Of a stretch of DNA of 64,000 bases, positions 19,534 to 30,839 are shown in pieces. The notes beneath the pieces are model-generated. The model was not told the DNA's origin. It was given only the letters and a program-made list of their open reading frames with translations, and did not search any database. The DNA is from Symsagittifera roscoffensis (Eukaryota > Xenacoelomorpha > Acoela > Convolutidae): contig NC_087064.1 of the NCBI RefSeq assembly GCF_963678635.1, forward strand, positions 80,577,526 to 80,641,525. The letters run 5' to 3'. Positions within the stretch are counted from its first letter, which is position 1. Each line of letters begins with the position of its first letter. A program made the position numbers and the translations under genes.

Positions 19534-20447
19534 TGTAACATTCGCCAGGAAGTACATATCGACGGAAAATAAAGTTACGTTCTAAGACGACTGGCCAACA
19601 TCTAAAAAGAGCTTTACATGCTTTTCACCGTCTCTACCAAAGCCAGTTCTTTTGGTGGTCTTTGTAACATCGGGTCGACAAAAACGTTACTGTTCTCCGG
19701 CTTCGACCAGAACGCTCAAATTAACTTGTTTACATGCAAAATTAGTGAGCTCATGACTGGGTCTCAGTATCCCCAGACCACGAGGACACTTCTGAAAACA
19801 GGGCTACTACTATTTACTATAATACTATTGTTTTTGTTCAGTAGATAAAAATCATCATCTCCGTCGAAGATAAATCAACCCTTTCCCCAACTCCTAGCTT
19901 CTCATCGTCGCAAAATTGAATTCAGATGTTAAAAAAATTCAATTCAAGACATAACCGGGAAGCTAAAAGTTTATATAATACAGTTTCAGTTCCAATCCCG
20001 AGACCCCTCCGGATTCCTGAATCCGGGGAAATAACAACCTTATCTTCCTTCCGGAAGGCTGCTTTTCCGACCTTCACCGTTGCTGTGAACGCCCTTGCAA
20101 CTATTGTAGCGACACAATCGTTGCGGCTCGGAACGGTCTCTGCTAACTCTGCTATTAGTTGTTGTTTTTCTATCGCAATTCTCGTAGTTATCACTATCGC
20201 AACTATTGTTGTTCTGATTTTCTTCTGGTTTTCTTCCAAAATGGCGGTTTTTGCCGTTTCTCAGAAGTGCGACTTCTCAGTTCGAATTTTTAAAATTTCA
20301 AAATGACAGAATATCTTGACCTTCACCGCTTGACTAATCGTCCCAATAACGTCACTAATCTCTCAAAACTGTCAATTCGGAAGGTAAACTGCTAACTATT
20401 CGAAATCGCCGAATCTGCATTTTCGTTCATTCTGGTCGAATGTCACA
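19534..20447 (-). repeat. 5' LTR of the giant element
   Basis: The sense strand starts TGTGACATTCGACCAG at 20447 and ends GGCGAATGTTACA at 19534. It is about 93-95 percent identical by eye to 1363-2139 but has an extra block of about 137 bp near 20003-20145 that includes a CCTCCGGATT motif. A TATA-like tatataaa lies on the sense strand at about 19976-19969 and may mark the U3/R promoter. No gene is encoded. Confidence 0.8.
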
Positions 20448-20660
20448 CAATAGTTTCGGGGCACATGCCCGGAAAAACAACATGAGACCTGTATCCGTGG
20501 GCTTGCTATACCAGGAAGGGCTGAGTTTCCCATCTTTACGTTCCACCATCATGTCAAGGAACGGTATTTTGTTGTCCACTTCTCTTATGAAAAAGAATAA
20601 CGTCTTCAAAAGAGGAGTTTGGAGGTGTGGTCTGTAAATTACCCACTTCTCAACCCCAAA
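20448..20660 (-). mobile_element. Second Penelope-like element fragment (RT tail)
   Basis: The minus strand encodes the same RT tail as 1165-1354 (KIPFLDMMVERKDGKL, YSKPTDTGLM), starting immediately outside the 5' LTR. It is cut before the GIY-YIG part. Both outer flanks of the giant element therefore carry the same 190-bp stretch of a Penelope-like element in the same orientation. Confidence 0.75.
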
Positions 20661-21548
20661 AATCCATTTATATCATAAATTGGGGGCCCCATAATTGTTT
20701 ATTTGTAAGGAGAAGGGGGAAGGTAAATGTGATTAAAGGGGGGTGTACATGGTAGGAGAGAAAGGAAGTGGGAAAGGATAATAAAGGACAAAGGAAACTT
20801 CCGACGCACACCGAAAACAACGTTAAAGGCGTTAACATTGAAATTACGGTGAAAAGGAAGCTCAGAATGTTCTAGAGTTTTATATTTTCAACATTTTCAT
20901 TTGAACTGCAACATTTCTGAGACGTACCAAAAACGGACTTTTTGACCAGAAATTGACGTAAATTAGTCGGAAAGTAGAGAGAAAAATAGAAGGAAAACGA
21001 AGCCTCTAATCGTGACATCAGGACACTATACCGTGCTTTCCAAAGGGAGATTTTGAAAGCGGAAGGCCCAGTGAGAAATTCGGGAAGCACCCGAGCCCGC
21101 CGTGCCCAGACACTGTTAGAAAACATTAAGAGTTGTATTTAGGCTGCTGTAATGTCCTGAATTCATTTAATTTACTCCAATATTCATTCAGTATTTCAGA
21201 GCATGCGCAGTTAGAACGAGGAAAGATTCAATCCGTCTCTAATGGATTCAGTATAAAACTATCACTCAAAACATTTTCAATTGTAATTTTAAAAGTAATT
21301 ACATTGTCTGGGGTTCCCAGACTCAGCTATGTGATTCTTTTAGCATGTAAATGAAAGCTGATCAAAAGTCGTTTGGCTTATTGCCTAAAAATGGTAACTT
21401 ATTACTCAGCCCTTAACGGAACAGAAAAACAGCTGGCTAGGTCACGACGGTTAAAAGCGAGTAGGATCAAGATAACTGGCGTCAGCCAGTCGTCAAAAGG
21501 TACTTTTTCTACGCTCCATCAAAATGTAATGTTCGGGCGAATGTTACA
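20661..21548 (+). repeat. LTR relic, plus orientation (L4), with purine-rich leader
   Basis: From about 21080 to 21548 the sequence parallels L1 (1-472) and, inverted, the giant element LTRs, ending in cgggcgaatgttaca. Upstream at 20720-20790 is a purine-rich run (ggtaggagagaaaggaagtggg) that could be the polypurine tract of a plus-strand relative, with U3 starting nearby. L1 and L4 are about 80 percent alike and look like one older LTR subfamily. Confidence 0.5.
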
Positions 21549-21664
21549 AAGTCATTTTTTTGAAACTCCTCGGTGGGCCTGTAAAAGGCAAAAGACTATC
21601 AATATCATTAAACGTTTCAGCGACGAATCATTCCTACGGGCGTATAGACGTCGAATAATAATTT

Positions 21665-23368
21665 ACAATAATAAGACCCGCCTCTTCACAATTTCCAACC
21701 GAAATCATTATCTTAACCAAATCCCCTAGTCTAACCGCCCACCTTAGAAGCCCCCTAATTAAGTAATAACCCCTTGGGCGCCATTGGTGCAAAATCATTC
21801 AAGAGGAACCCCGTAGAATATGTTTCGAAGATCAGCTCAAGCAAAACTTTTTCTCAAATCAAAAATGTGGATGGTGCCGAATATTCACTTTCATACTGGC
21901 CGCCTATAGTTTAAATTTGTTGTTAACGATACCCGATTAACCTCGTAGCACCCTCTGTAGGTCTTCTCTGGTAATCACGCTTTGATGGTCACACTTTGTT
22001 GTTCTTCTCTCCACTGGTGTTCTTCCTAGTTCCTGGGTCTTCGGTCCTCTTGAACTCCTTCACTGTCCAGTGAAGCTTCGCAGTTGTTATCTAGAGTTCC
22101 AAGGCTATCTGAAAAACCTTTACACCCTTTTTTCGTGAACCTGTTAAAATTGCTCTACTACGATCAAAACGATGGGTCATATTTTAAAACAGTAGAAATT
22201 TATTAAATATTATTATGAAGGTTCGATCCATCCAATCTGGATTTCAAAGTCATTGTCCGTTTTTTACTTTCTTACGATTTTTCTTTTGATTTTTAATCTT
22301 TTTCTGTTTTTTGTTTTGTTTTCCGATTTTTTAATCGCTTATTGTTTTCCTAGTGGCTCCCTTAATTTGGTTAGCTAAGCCTTGTGTCCAAAAAAATTGT
22401 CACGGTTTGGCCAGAAGGTGGACAATTTCCAGTTGAACCGTACCGCCTGTACTCTAGAATGGGCATGGAGCCCGGAGCTGTGGTAAGTGGATGACGTCGC
22501 AAAAACAACTAGCAGGGCCATAAGAACACTATGTAACAGTCGTCCGCTTAAATCACATATGAACATAAGAGTAATATGCCCTATAACCATTCGCTCAAGT
22601 GTCATGTACACTAACTCTTGTGTTTTTGTACCTCAATCTGTCAGAGCCGATTCGGTTCGCTTGGGACATGGGACATTGAGATTGTGTTAGTTTTCAAAGG
22701 CTATTACCAAACTCTCCTCACTCCAGAAATAAGCAGCCCCCATGGCTAGGTCTGTAAAAACTTAAAACACACGAGCACCAATAAAACAGGGTTGGAAACT
22801 CGAGTAAAAACCATTAGTTTTTATTAGACAGTGGATTTTTTCAGATCGATCACACTAAAAATCGCCTTATCTCAACATAACTCTATAAAATACAATCTAG
22901 CGTTTCAATTCAAATCTCTCATATTGACAACGACTCTGGAATTCATCAAAAAAATAACTATGGTAACTCTAGAAGTTTTAAGGAAGTAATTAGTTTTAAC
23001 TCAAAGGGTTTTTATCAGATTGAATTATTAGTTCATTTGATTGGGCGAGCGTCCGAGTCAAGGTGCTCCTTACTCCAAAAGTAGGGAGTATCCACTCTCT
23101 ATGCTCTCTATCAGGAACAAGACAGCTCTACTCGGATTGATTATAATTTTCCCAATTGCGAATAGCAGTTTGACTCTAGACTGATATTTCTGTCCACTTT
23201 CCCGCAATTATGAACTCGGTGATTATGAACTCATTCTTCTGATTTTTTGACTTTCTGTTTCAGTTGTCGCAAAAACACTTGAGTTTGACATGGTTAATTC
23301 GAAGTTAAAAAAAACCAATTCACCCCAAAAACAAGTTGAAACTTCAGGATATGACCAACTAGCACGTA
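21665..23368. repeat. Dispersed repeat, copy A (interrupted by about 500 bp)
   Basis: Matches copy B at 25440-26648 in the same orientation: shared blocks include the ttatcttaacc start, the gaggaaccccgtagaat block, the gttcgatccatc block and the gggcgagcgtcc block. Copy A holds an extra segment at about 22350-22865 absent from B. The two could be LTRs of a decayed element around 23.4-25.4 kb, but TG...CA termini are not evident. Confidence 0.6.
22350..22865. other. Insertion of about 515 bp inside repeat copy A
   Basis: Present in copy A and absent from copy B. It has no recognised ORF, although a hydrophobic 78-codon frame exists on the minus strand at 22375-22611. I see no clear terminal inverted repeats. 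Confidence 0.4.
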
Positions 23369-24479
23369 CTCCCCGGGCTCAAAATCTACGTCCACATCGC
23401 GCGTTGTCGTCATGTCAGTGAGCCTCCAGAATATCAAGTAATTTTCAGATAGAGTGCCTATGGTTTTTACAGTAGTTTATGAAGATAGAACCTCATCTAC
23501 TTCCCGAAATTCACAACCAAATTTAAAATATCACTCTATAGCTACACAGCAAATAACTTTGGCATGCGAAAGCACTTTGGGTCTTGATTGAAGCACTTTT
23601 TTTTCAATCAGACCAGTCAGAAAACTGTCATGCAAAATTATGATATATAAAAAAAATGTAGCATATTAGAAAACATTAGTTTATAGGTTAGAAATTGTTT
23701 TCGTTCCCTCAGATTTCATCTGAGGTCACACTCTAGACCAAGCCCTTTCCCCCTTATCCAAGACTCAAGAAAAGTCCTGAAGGGTCCCATCTAATCTGCC
23801 CGATCAGCTTTCGACGTACTGGGCCCAGACGCATTCGGCATCATGATCTGCCTCGACAGCTCTCTCCATCATCAAAGCCAATCACGATTTCTTCCCATGC
23901 CTTCAGCTACTCGTACAGCCGCATCCACTCTCTTTGCTACTGCAGCCTCTTGAGATAGTTTGGCAGCTTCTTGACCTTGAACTTTCTTTGTTTGAGATTG
24001 GTGTTTTGATTCGTTCTCATTCAGACGTTTTCAGGTGCCTCTAGATCGATCTCTATAACAAGCTCTCGTTTCTCATAATTTTCGCCGGCTGCTTCTATTG
24101 CCTCGTGTTGCTCTCTGTTCCTTCGTGTGGTAACCACGCTCACTGAAACGCTTTTAATTTTAAATCTTGGTACCAGCAACACTGGCGTTGTTTTTGATTG
24201 CCCTACTTGGCAAGTTTGCTTTGGCGCACACTCGCCATTCTCTGCCAATGACGTTCTGGTTTTCTTCATATTTTCCTATTCTTACCCCTTTTTTATCCCA
24301 ACTAATATCAATTTACAATATTGTTTGAATACAATTGTATTTATATGCAGATATATTTTAAAAGAAAATTTAAAAGGTGCATCAGGTGCCTAGCCCTTCA
24401 AAAACAATCACGATACAATTTTCATTTTAGCAATCTGCTTCAATACCTAATATTTTAGTAGTTATTTGCACTACTGATG
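23369..24479 (-). other. Sequence between repeat copies; weak minus-strand ORF remnants
   Basis: The minus strand has an 82-codon frame at 24021-24269 (KTRTSLAENGECAPKQTC, Glu-rich end) and a short helical one below it (QEAAKLSQEAAVAKRVDAAV, about 23900-23980). They could be a decayed gag-like protein of an element whose LTRs are copies A and B. Evidence is weak and no motif is diagnostic. Confidence 0.25.
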
Positions 24480-24965
24480 ATTCAAAGACTCTTGTGTGGT
24501 GTAGTTGTTTGAACTTCCCAAGACTAAAAAAACTCTAGTGTTGGGCAGTTATTTGAACTTCCCATGAATTCTGGTCTGTGGCAGTTGTTTGAATTTCCAT
24601 AGATTTAAGCAAACTTAGCGTTGGGCAATTGTTTGAACTTCCCAAGACTTAAAAAATTTAGTGTTGAGCAGTTGTCTGAATTCCCCAAGACTCAAATACT
24701 CAAGTCTTGGGCAGTTTTTTGAAAATCTTAGGACTTCTAGTGTTGGGCATTTGTTTGAACTTCTCAGGACTTTGAGCGTTGGGCAATTGTTTGAACTTCC
24801 ACAGGACCTCAAGTGCTGGGCAGTTGTTTCAGATTCAAAGGACCTCAACAATTGGGCAGTTGTTTGAACTTCCCAGAATTTCTAGTGTTGGGCAGTTGTT
24901 TCAACTTCCCAGGTTCTCGAGTAACTTTAGTTCTGGGCAGTTGCTAGAACTTCTCAAGAACCGTT
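24480..24965 (+). repeat. Degenerate minisatellite, about 10 units
   Basis: Units share a core GTTGGGCAGTTGTTTGAACT followed by TCCCAGGACT-like sequence. Spacing varies between about 40 and 60 bp. Two plus-strand frames read through several units as SSVGQLFELPRT-like repeats, a consequence of the tandem structure. There is no sign of expression. Confidence 0.85.
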
Positions 24966-25439
24966 TCAAAAATCGTTTAAAATGTTTCTACAAACTTTCT
25001 TGTATCTGGCTATTTTGTAATCAATTACGATCATAAAATCTGGTCGGTTCACTATCTCCAGGTTCTTATGAAATTATTTAAAAGGATTTTTCAAGAATGA
25101 GGACTTGATTGTTTGAAGGCGGACCTTATAAAAAAATGAAATCTCCACTGAAAATCTCTTCCCCCTAGGAATCAACTACATGTTCCAAAAATTGGTCCAG
25201 TGCCTGGTTTTCACGCGTTATCTCTACTTGTTTTGTAAATATTTGGGTGGTAAAATTTGTATTCTATCTAAAAACAGTTACTTCCGTTCCCTCAACACAA
25301 TTCAGCAAGCCTATCTCTTTATTTCTCGAGTTCACTATGATGTCTTTCGCGTTTTTGCTGTTGTTTCCGATGCTGATTCCCATCAATACTGAGCTCGGTT
25401 AAAATATTGTGACCAAATTGACATGGTAGAACAGTAAAC

Positions 25440-26648
25440 TACAGTAATAAGTACCCACTTTTTACAATTTCTAACCACAAGCTTTATCTTAACCAAGCCC
25501 CCCCCCCTAGTCTAATTTCCCACCTGAGTAGCCCCCCACCTAAGTAAAAACCCTTAGGCGCGATGGGTGCAAAATCATTCGAGAGGAACCCCGTAGAATA
25601 TCTTTCAAAGCTCTGCTCAAGTAAAAAATTTACTCAAATCAAAAATTTGGATGGTGCCAATTAGTCATTTTTTACTTACCGCCTATAGTATAAATTTGTT
25701 GTTAACGATACCCGAATGACCCTCGTAGCACCCTCTGTGGGTCTTCTCTTGTAGTCGCGCTCTGATGGTCAGACATTATTGTTCTTCTCTCCAGTGGTGT
25801 TCTTCCTGTTTCCTGGGTCTTCGGTCCTCTTAAACTCCTTCACTGTCCATCTGGTTACCCTACCCAGTGAAGCTTCCGGGTTGTTATCCAGAGTTTCAAG
25901 GCTATCTGAAAACCTTTTAAACGCCCCCCTCTTTCGGAAACCTGTTAAATACTGCTCTACTACAATCAAAACGATGGATCTTTTTGTAAAACAGTAGAGA
26001 TATACTATATACTAATATAAAGGTTCGATCCATCTAATCTGGAATTCAAAGTCATTGCACGTTTTTTACTTTTTTATGATTTTTTAAATTCTAATCTTTT
26101 TCTGTTTTTTGTTTCATTTTCTGATCTTTCAGCTGTTTAATGTTTCTCTAATTGCAACTCTATAAAATAAAACCTAGCCATTAAATTCAATACTCATATA
26201 TTGACAAAGACTCTGGATTCAATAAAAAAAACAATCGTAACTCTGGATTCAATAAAAAAAAACAATCGTAAGTTTTAAGGAAGTGTTTAGTTTTAACTCA
26301 AGGTGTTTTATCAGATTAAATCATTAAGTCACTTGATTGGGCGAGCGTCCCAGTCAAGGTGCTCCTTACTACAAAGGTAGATCTCTCTCGATGCTCTCTA
26401 TCAAGAACAAGAAAACTCTACTCGAATTGATTATAGTTATCCCAATTGCGAATAGCAGTTTGACACTAGACACATTTTTCTGTCCACTTTCCCGCAATAA
26501 CGAACTCAGTCTTTCTGATTTTCTGAATTTCTGTTTCAGTTGTCGCAAAAAACTTGAGCATTACCTGGTGAAATCGAATTTTTTTTAAAAAAAATCATTT
26601 CATCTGAAAAACAAGATGAAACTTCAGAAATTGACTAACTGGCACATA
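25440..26648. repeat. Dispersed repeat, copy B
   Basis: Same-orientation counterpart of copy A without the 500-bp insertion. It contains a small local duplication at 26213-26275 (actctggattcaataaaaaa twice). A minus-strand 66-codon frame at 25769-25969 (RVTRWTVKEFKRTEDPGN) is also partly present in copy A and may be a relic of a coding region. Confidence 0.6.
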
Positions 26649-26734
26649 GCCAACTAACAATTTTCAACTGCACAAAAACAAAACTTAAATATCGTAGCGT
26701 ATTAACACTAATTTCAGCAGTGATCTGGTGATAA

Positions 26735-28447
26735 GGGTATGATTTGTAACGCGTGCCAAAAAGTAGGGCTATTTGAAAGAACATGTAAGGGAAGGCGACG
26801 TGGAACTAACCAATGGCGGGAAAGAGGACAAGTAGGTCTGGTCTGGGATGAGAACGAGCATCATCAAAACGCACACACAAGGTGAAGGGTAGCAGCATGC
26901 AGGAGGAGCAGATAGAATGAGTAGAAGGATGGCGCGGAGATATCCACCTCCTCAGGGTCCAACGAATGTTGTTAATGTCAATCAAGAAGAAGAATTCAGT
27001 TGAGTTGAAGATTCAAGTGCCAATATCCAAGCAGTGGTATCGCTAAAGAAGACGTAGCTCTGAGTTGATAGCGGGTCCCAGGTTACGATCTGCAGCGTGA
27101 CTGATCTGAAAGCAACACTTGGTAAAGCAAATCTACATTTACAATCGATACGGGAAGAATTTCTGGATTTGAACAGCACTCGGATACATATTCTGGGGAA
27201 AATAGCTGGGGAGGATAACAATTGCACTCAGTGGATGGGTGACACAGGCAAAAGTGTCCGCTATTGCAGAAAACCACCAATCGATCCTTGGCCTCGACTT
27301 AATGGGCATCCTAGGGTTGGAGTTAGTACAAAGAGGAAGATTTATGGGAATCACTGGAGAGAAGGACAGCAGCAACAGTTCAGAAGGGCTAGATGCATTG
27401 CAAACGTACTTCTGTAGGTTTTATTCGAATTTGTTCACAAGAAAAGGTAGAATTCGGAACTTAAAAGTCAAAGCCGAATTTTTCGAAGCCCTGAGAGCTA
27501 TACAGCAAAATGGCCGTAGGGTACCGATTAGTCTCCAGGATAAGGTAGACAAAGAGATATCACGTTAAATCAATGAAGGACACACCATTAAATTGCGAGA
27601 GTCTTCGAAAAACATTTTTGTTTCACCAATCGTAATTACAGTAAAGAAAGATGGAGGTACAAAACTAGCACTAGAATCAATGGAATTGAACAAACAGGTA
27701 CATAAAAATAAGTACTAATTCGACGAATTACGAAACGGAATAAGCCAGATCATTGTAGAAAGGAGAACGAGAGATGTTTATTTGCTTACAATGGACTTCA
27801 AATGCGGACAAGTGGCATTAGATCAAAACACCAGTGAACAGTGCAATTTTCCACTAGTAGCGGCAAGTCGACGGGAACAAATTGATTCAAGAGTTTTTTT
27901 TTCGGTCTTCAAAAAGTGATAGATACCTTACTCAAAAAACTACCTCAGGCAAACGCAATTATAGAAATAATATTATTCGTATCCAAGCCAAGAAATATCG
28001 AACTCATTGCATTAGTCGAGAAAAGCCACAGATAACTGGATGTAGCCAAAACCGCGCTGAAGCTACGAAAATGTTAATTTGCGAAAAGTGAAAGTGAATG
28101 ATTAGGTTTCGAAATCAGTAAAAACGGAATAACACCGTTGTTCGGAGAAACGCAGGCGGTCAAAAATATAAAGCCCCTCAAGTCTAGAAAACAATTAAAG
28201 TCACTTATGGGATCCTTACACAGTCAACATAAATACTTACCAGAAATAGCAAAAGTGTTCTCCAATTGACCGTTATTGAGGTTGAATAATGAATTCATTT
28301 GGACGCCGTCATCCGACAATGCGTTTCAGTAGCTACAACGGTCAAAAAAATTGTTAAACTCAAATTCTTGGATATTTACCAAGAAACCCGCTTAGTATGC
28401 GATGCTTTTCGCTACGACCTGAGGGCCGTCTTAGAGCAGTACGGTTC
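26735..28447 (+). pseudogene. Ty3/gypsy gag-pol fragment (zinc knuckle, protease, RT), heavily decayed
   Basis: The plus strand shows, in shifting frames, a Gag zinc knuckle with the His lost (CNACQKVGLFERTC, 26745-26786), the retropepsin site VDSGSQVTIC (27067-27078 for DSGS), then RT: FVSPIVITVKKDGG ... LALESMELNKQVHKNKY, YLLTMDFKCGQVALD, and toward 28440 the connection to RNase H (LVCDAFRYDLRAVLEQYG). Many stops and shifts. The FIDD-type catalytic motif is replaced by a sequence without Asp-Asp. It differs from the giant element and belongs to another Ty3/gypsy lineage. Confidence 0.85.
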
Positions 28448-28450
28448 GAA

Positions 28451-28717
28451 TGTGGCACCCAAACTCATTTGAAAAGTCTAAACATGAAATTTCTAAACTG
28501 ATGCATATACATTCGCAAGAGAGCGTGGCAGCATGCAACCGACGGTCAGCCAATCAGAAGCGAGATATTTGCATGCGAGATATCAAAGGATGCATGCAAA
28601 TATAGCTCAATCAAAGTCGTCAGAAACTGTTCTCAGTCAGCTAAATACAGTTGCTCACTTAATCAAATTTTAAAATCCTCTGTTTTTAAGTTTCCGAGTT
28701 ATGATCGAGAATATACA
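28451..28717 (+). repeat. Possible short LTR between two gypsy fragments
   Basis: A 267-bp segment starting TGTGGCACCC and ending GAATATACA, with a TATA-like caaatatagc near 28594. It begins exactly where similarity to the RT/RNase H fragment stops. The region after it (28760-29030) has an 88-codon hydrophilic frame that could be gag. No second copy is visible in the window, so this is tentative. Confidence 0.3.
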
Positions 28718-29190
28718 GAGACATAAATCAAGCACCTCGATCCGGGCCAGACATAGAAATTGTTGCAGCATCAAATTCGGCCAATTTCATCAGGAGCCAG
28801 GAGACAGCGGACCAGTCATACACAAGTCCGAATCGACCAGGATAGGACATACGACGTGACAGTTAATCAGGAAGATTCAGGGAACTACGAATCTATGAAA
28901 AGGCATGAAAGGCAAGACAACAATGGCAAAAAAACGGAAGAAGTAAAGCCTCATATGTTTATGATTGAAAACTCACAGGAGCAGAAAAGAATGGGAAGAA
29001 GGAAAAAACTCAGAGAATCAGAATAGCAGATGCACTTCAATGCAATACATTGGCTAAATTGAGAAGGTGGACAGATAAGCGACTTCAGAACAGCTGAGGT
29101 CCCAGGGCAGAGCGTGATTGCGGTTCTAAGTAAACAAGGGGAAGACAGCTCTATTTCATCGGACAAAATCAATGAGGTGCACCAGTTGGA
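28718..29190 (+). other. Unassigned retroelement-like sequence
   Basis: An 88-codon plus-strand frame at 28760-29026, rich in Arg, Gln and Lys, is followed by short open pieces to 29180. It sits between the candidate LTR and a second gypsy pol fragment and may be degraded gag-linker sequence. No motif supports a firm call. Confidence 0.3.
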
Positions 29191-29199
29191 GTATTTTTT

Positions 29200-29790
29200 T
29201 CGTTGGGTATCTCAAAATTAGTGCGGGGACTTTTATTGCGGTCAAAGAATCGTTTGTCAAAGGCAAACCCTCAGGCAAGCGCATTTATAAAAGACATACT
29301 AGTCGTGTCTAAGGGAACAGAAATGGAACACATTGCATTAGTCGAGAAAGTTCTTTAAAAACTGGATGTAGCCAACGCCGCACAGAAGCTATGGAAATGT
29401 GAAAATATGAAAAGCGAATGTGAATGGTTAGGTTACAAAATCACTAAAGACGGAATAACACCGTTGGTCGGAGAAGCGCAGACGATCAAAGATCTAAAGC
29501 CCCCAAGTCCAGAAAACAATTAAAGTCACTAATGGGATCCTTACACAGCCAAATTAAGTTCCCACAAAAACTAGGAGAGAATGCTCTCCACTTCGATCGT
29601 TATTGAGCTTAAATAATGATTTCATTTGAACGCCGGCATGCGACAACGCGCTTCAGCAGCTAAAACTATTGGTCAAAGATATGGTTGAACCTAAACATTT
29701 TGATGTGTACCGGGAAACCCTCTTATTATGCGACGCTAACCACGATGGTTTGGGGGCCCTCTTAGAGCAGTACAGTATTCCTAATTTTTG
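29200..29790 (+). pseudogene. Second Ty3/gypsy RT fragment
   Basis: Shares the pol section of the fragment at 27900-28447: FIKDILVVSKGTEMEHIALVEK, SECEWLGYKITKDGITPLVG, KQLKSLMGSLHS, then HFDVYRETLLLCDANHDGLGALLEQY. The catalytic FIDD motif reads FIKD, so one catalytic Asp is replaced. It carries several stops. It begins and ends abruptly and is a tandem partner of the upstream fragment. Confidence 0.8.
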
Positions 29791-30839
29791 GCTAAAATTA
29801 TTGTTCAGATTTTTGTATTAATTCTGGTGAAATTCTAAGCAACTTTTAATCTCTTCACTTTTCGTCTAGTCTTAACCCAATTTGAGAAGAACGCGTTTGA
29901 ATTTTCGAAACTTGTTTGTTTTGCCCCGTTAATTTAAATCAACACTGTAACTGGGTTAGAGTAACATGGCTTTGTCTGTTTACCCCTTCTGCCGCCATTC
30001 TAGCCTTACTATTTATCTCTGAAAAAATTCAGATTAGAAACTTGATTTCGTAGTTGACTCATGAAACTTTTGGATTTTGACATTTTTGGGTAGAATGGCA
30101 TATATTTCATTATGATAGAGCAGACCTCTTAAACTACAAAAATAATAACCTAATTAGAAGCAACACCCAAAACAATAATAAAACGTAACGTTCATTCAAA
30201 AAATCGTTTCTAACCTTTTTTTTATTATATGAGGTTAAAATGCATCTCTGAATTATATCAATATGAGATTTTTTATCGCAGCTTCTAGTTTGAGTTAAAT
30301 TACCCCAGCGCTGCGTGTAAAAGTGCTTAATTCTGATTGGCGGTATTTTCAACTCAGAACCAAGTTAACCCTTTAACCCTAAAATGCTTTGCGGGAGGGA
30401 GAGGAAGGGATGCTATTTTGGTTCAACCGAATTTTTAGGATCTACTTGTTAATATCCTTAAGGAATGTTCCAGAGAATCTGTTCCTCTAAACAAAACAGC
30501 ATCCAATGTCTTGAGGTGTGCGGCCAACAAGCAAAGCACCTCCGTTTCATAGTCAGTAAGAAGACAAATTTGAGAATACTCAGCTGTAATAGGTTCAAAA
30601 AAAGATACACCGTATGGTTTTGAAGTGGTCCTTCGGATCTTGTTGAATTATCACATTTTTCTAGTCAAAGTTTATGTTGTTGAAAAAAACTTTGGGGTAA
30701 CTTTATGAGAGCATTCCCCCGAAATATTTCGAGGTTTAACATTGTTTGTTTTCGAAGCAAATAGCCCAGTAAGTATTACTTGTGAGTTTTCATTCTGACT
30801 TATGAAGAAGGTGACAAAAACTTCATGATCATCGGTAAT
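29791..30839. other. Intergenic AT-rich sequence, no gene seen
   Basis: No ORF with recognisable content. A short stretch at 30303-30368 (agcgctgcgtgtaaaagtgc, ccaagttaaccctt) resembles 37440-37545, indicating a further dispersed repeat family. Confidence 0.4.

Larger units (their letters stand above)
1363..20447 (-). mobile_element. Giant (about 19 kb) Ty3/gypsy-type LTR retroelement, decayed
   Basis: Two same-orientation LTRs bound the element. The sense strand is minus, so the 5' LTR is 19534-20447 and the 3' LTR is 1363-2139. Sense order is leader 19533-16507, upstream ORF 16506-15865, gag 15886 to about 13000, protease about 12900, RT-RNase H 12634-10700, linker to 9430, integrase 9412-8269, acidic ORF, macro domain, spacer, then an extra coding block 6581-2831. 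Order PR-RT-RH-IN and the FGLCNATATFQRLM RT motif place it in Ty3/gypsy. It is far longer than the usual 5-8 kb. All coding blocks have stops or frameshifts and the LTRs differ by several percent plus a roughly 137-bp indel, so the copy is old and inactive. Confidence 0.8.

Noticed and set aside
24480-24965. CRISPR array
   Set aside because: Units are degenerate with irregular spacing and no distinct spacers; the context is eukaryotic.
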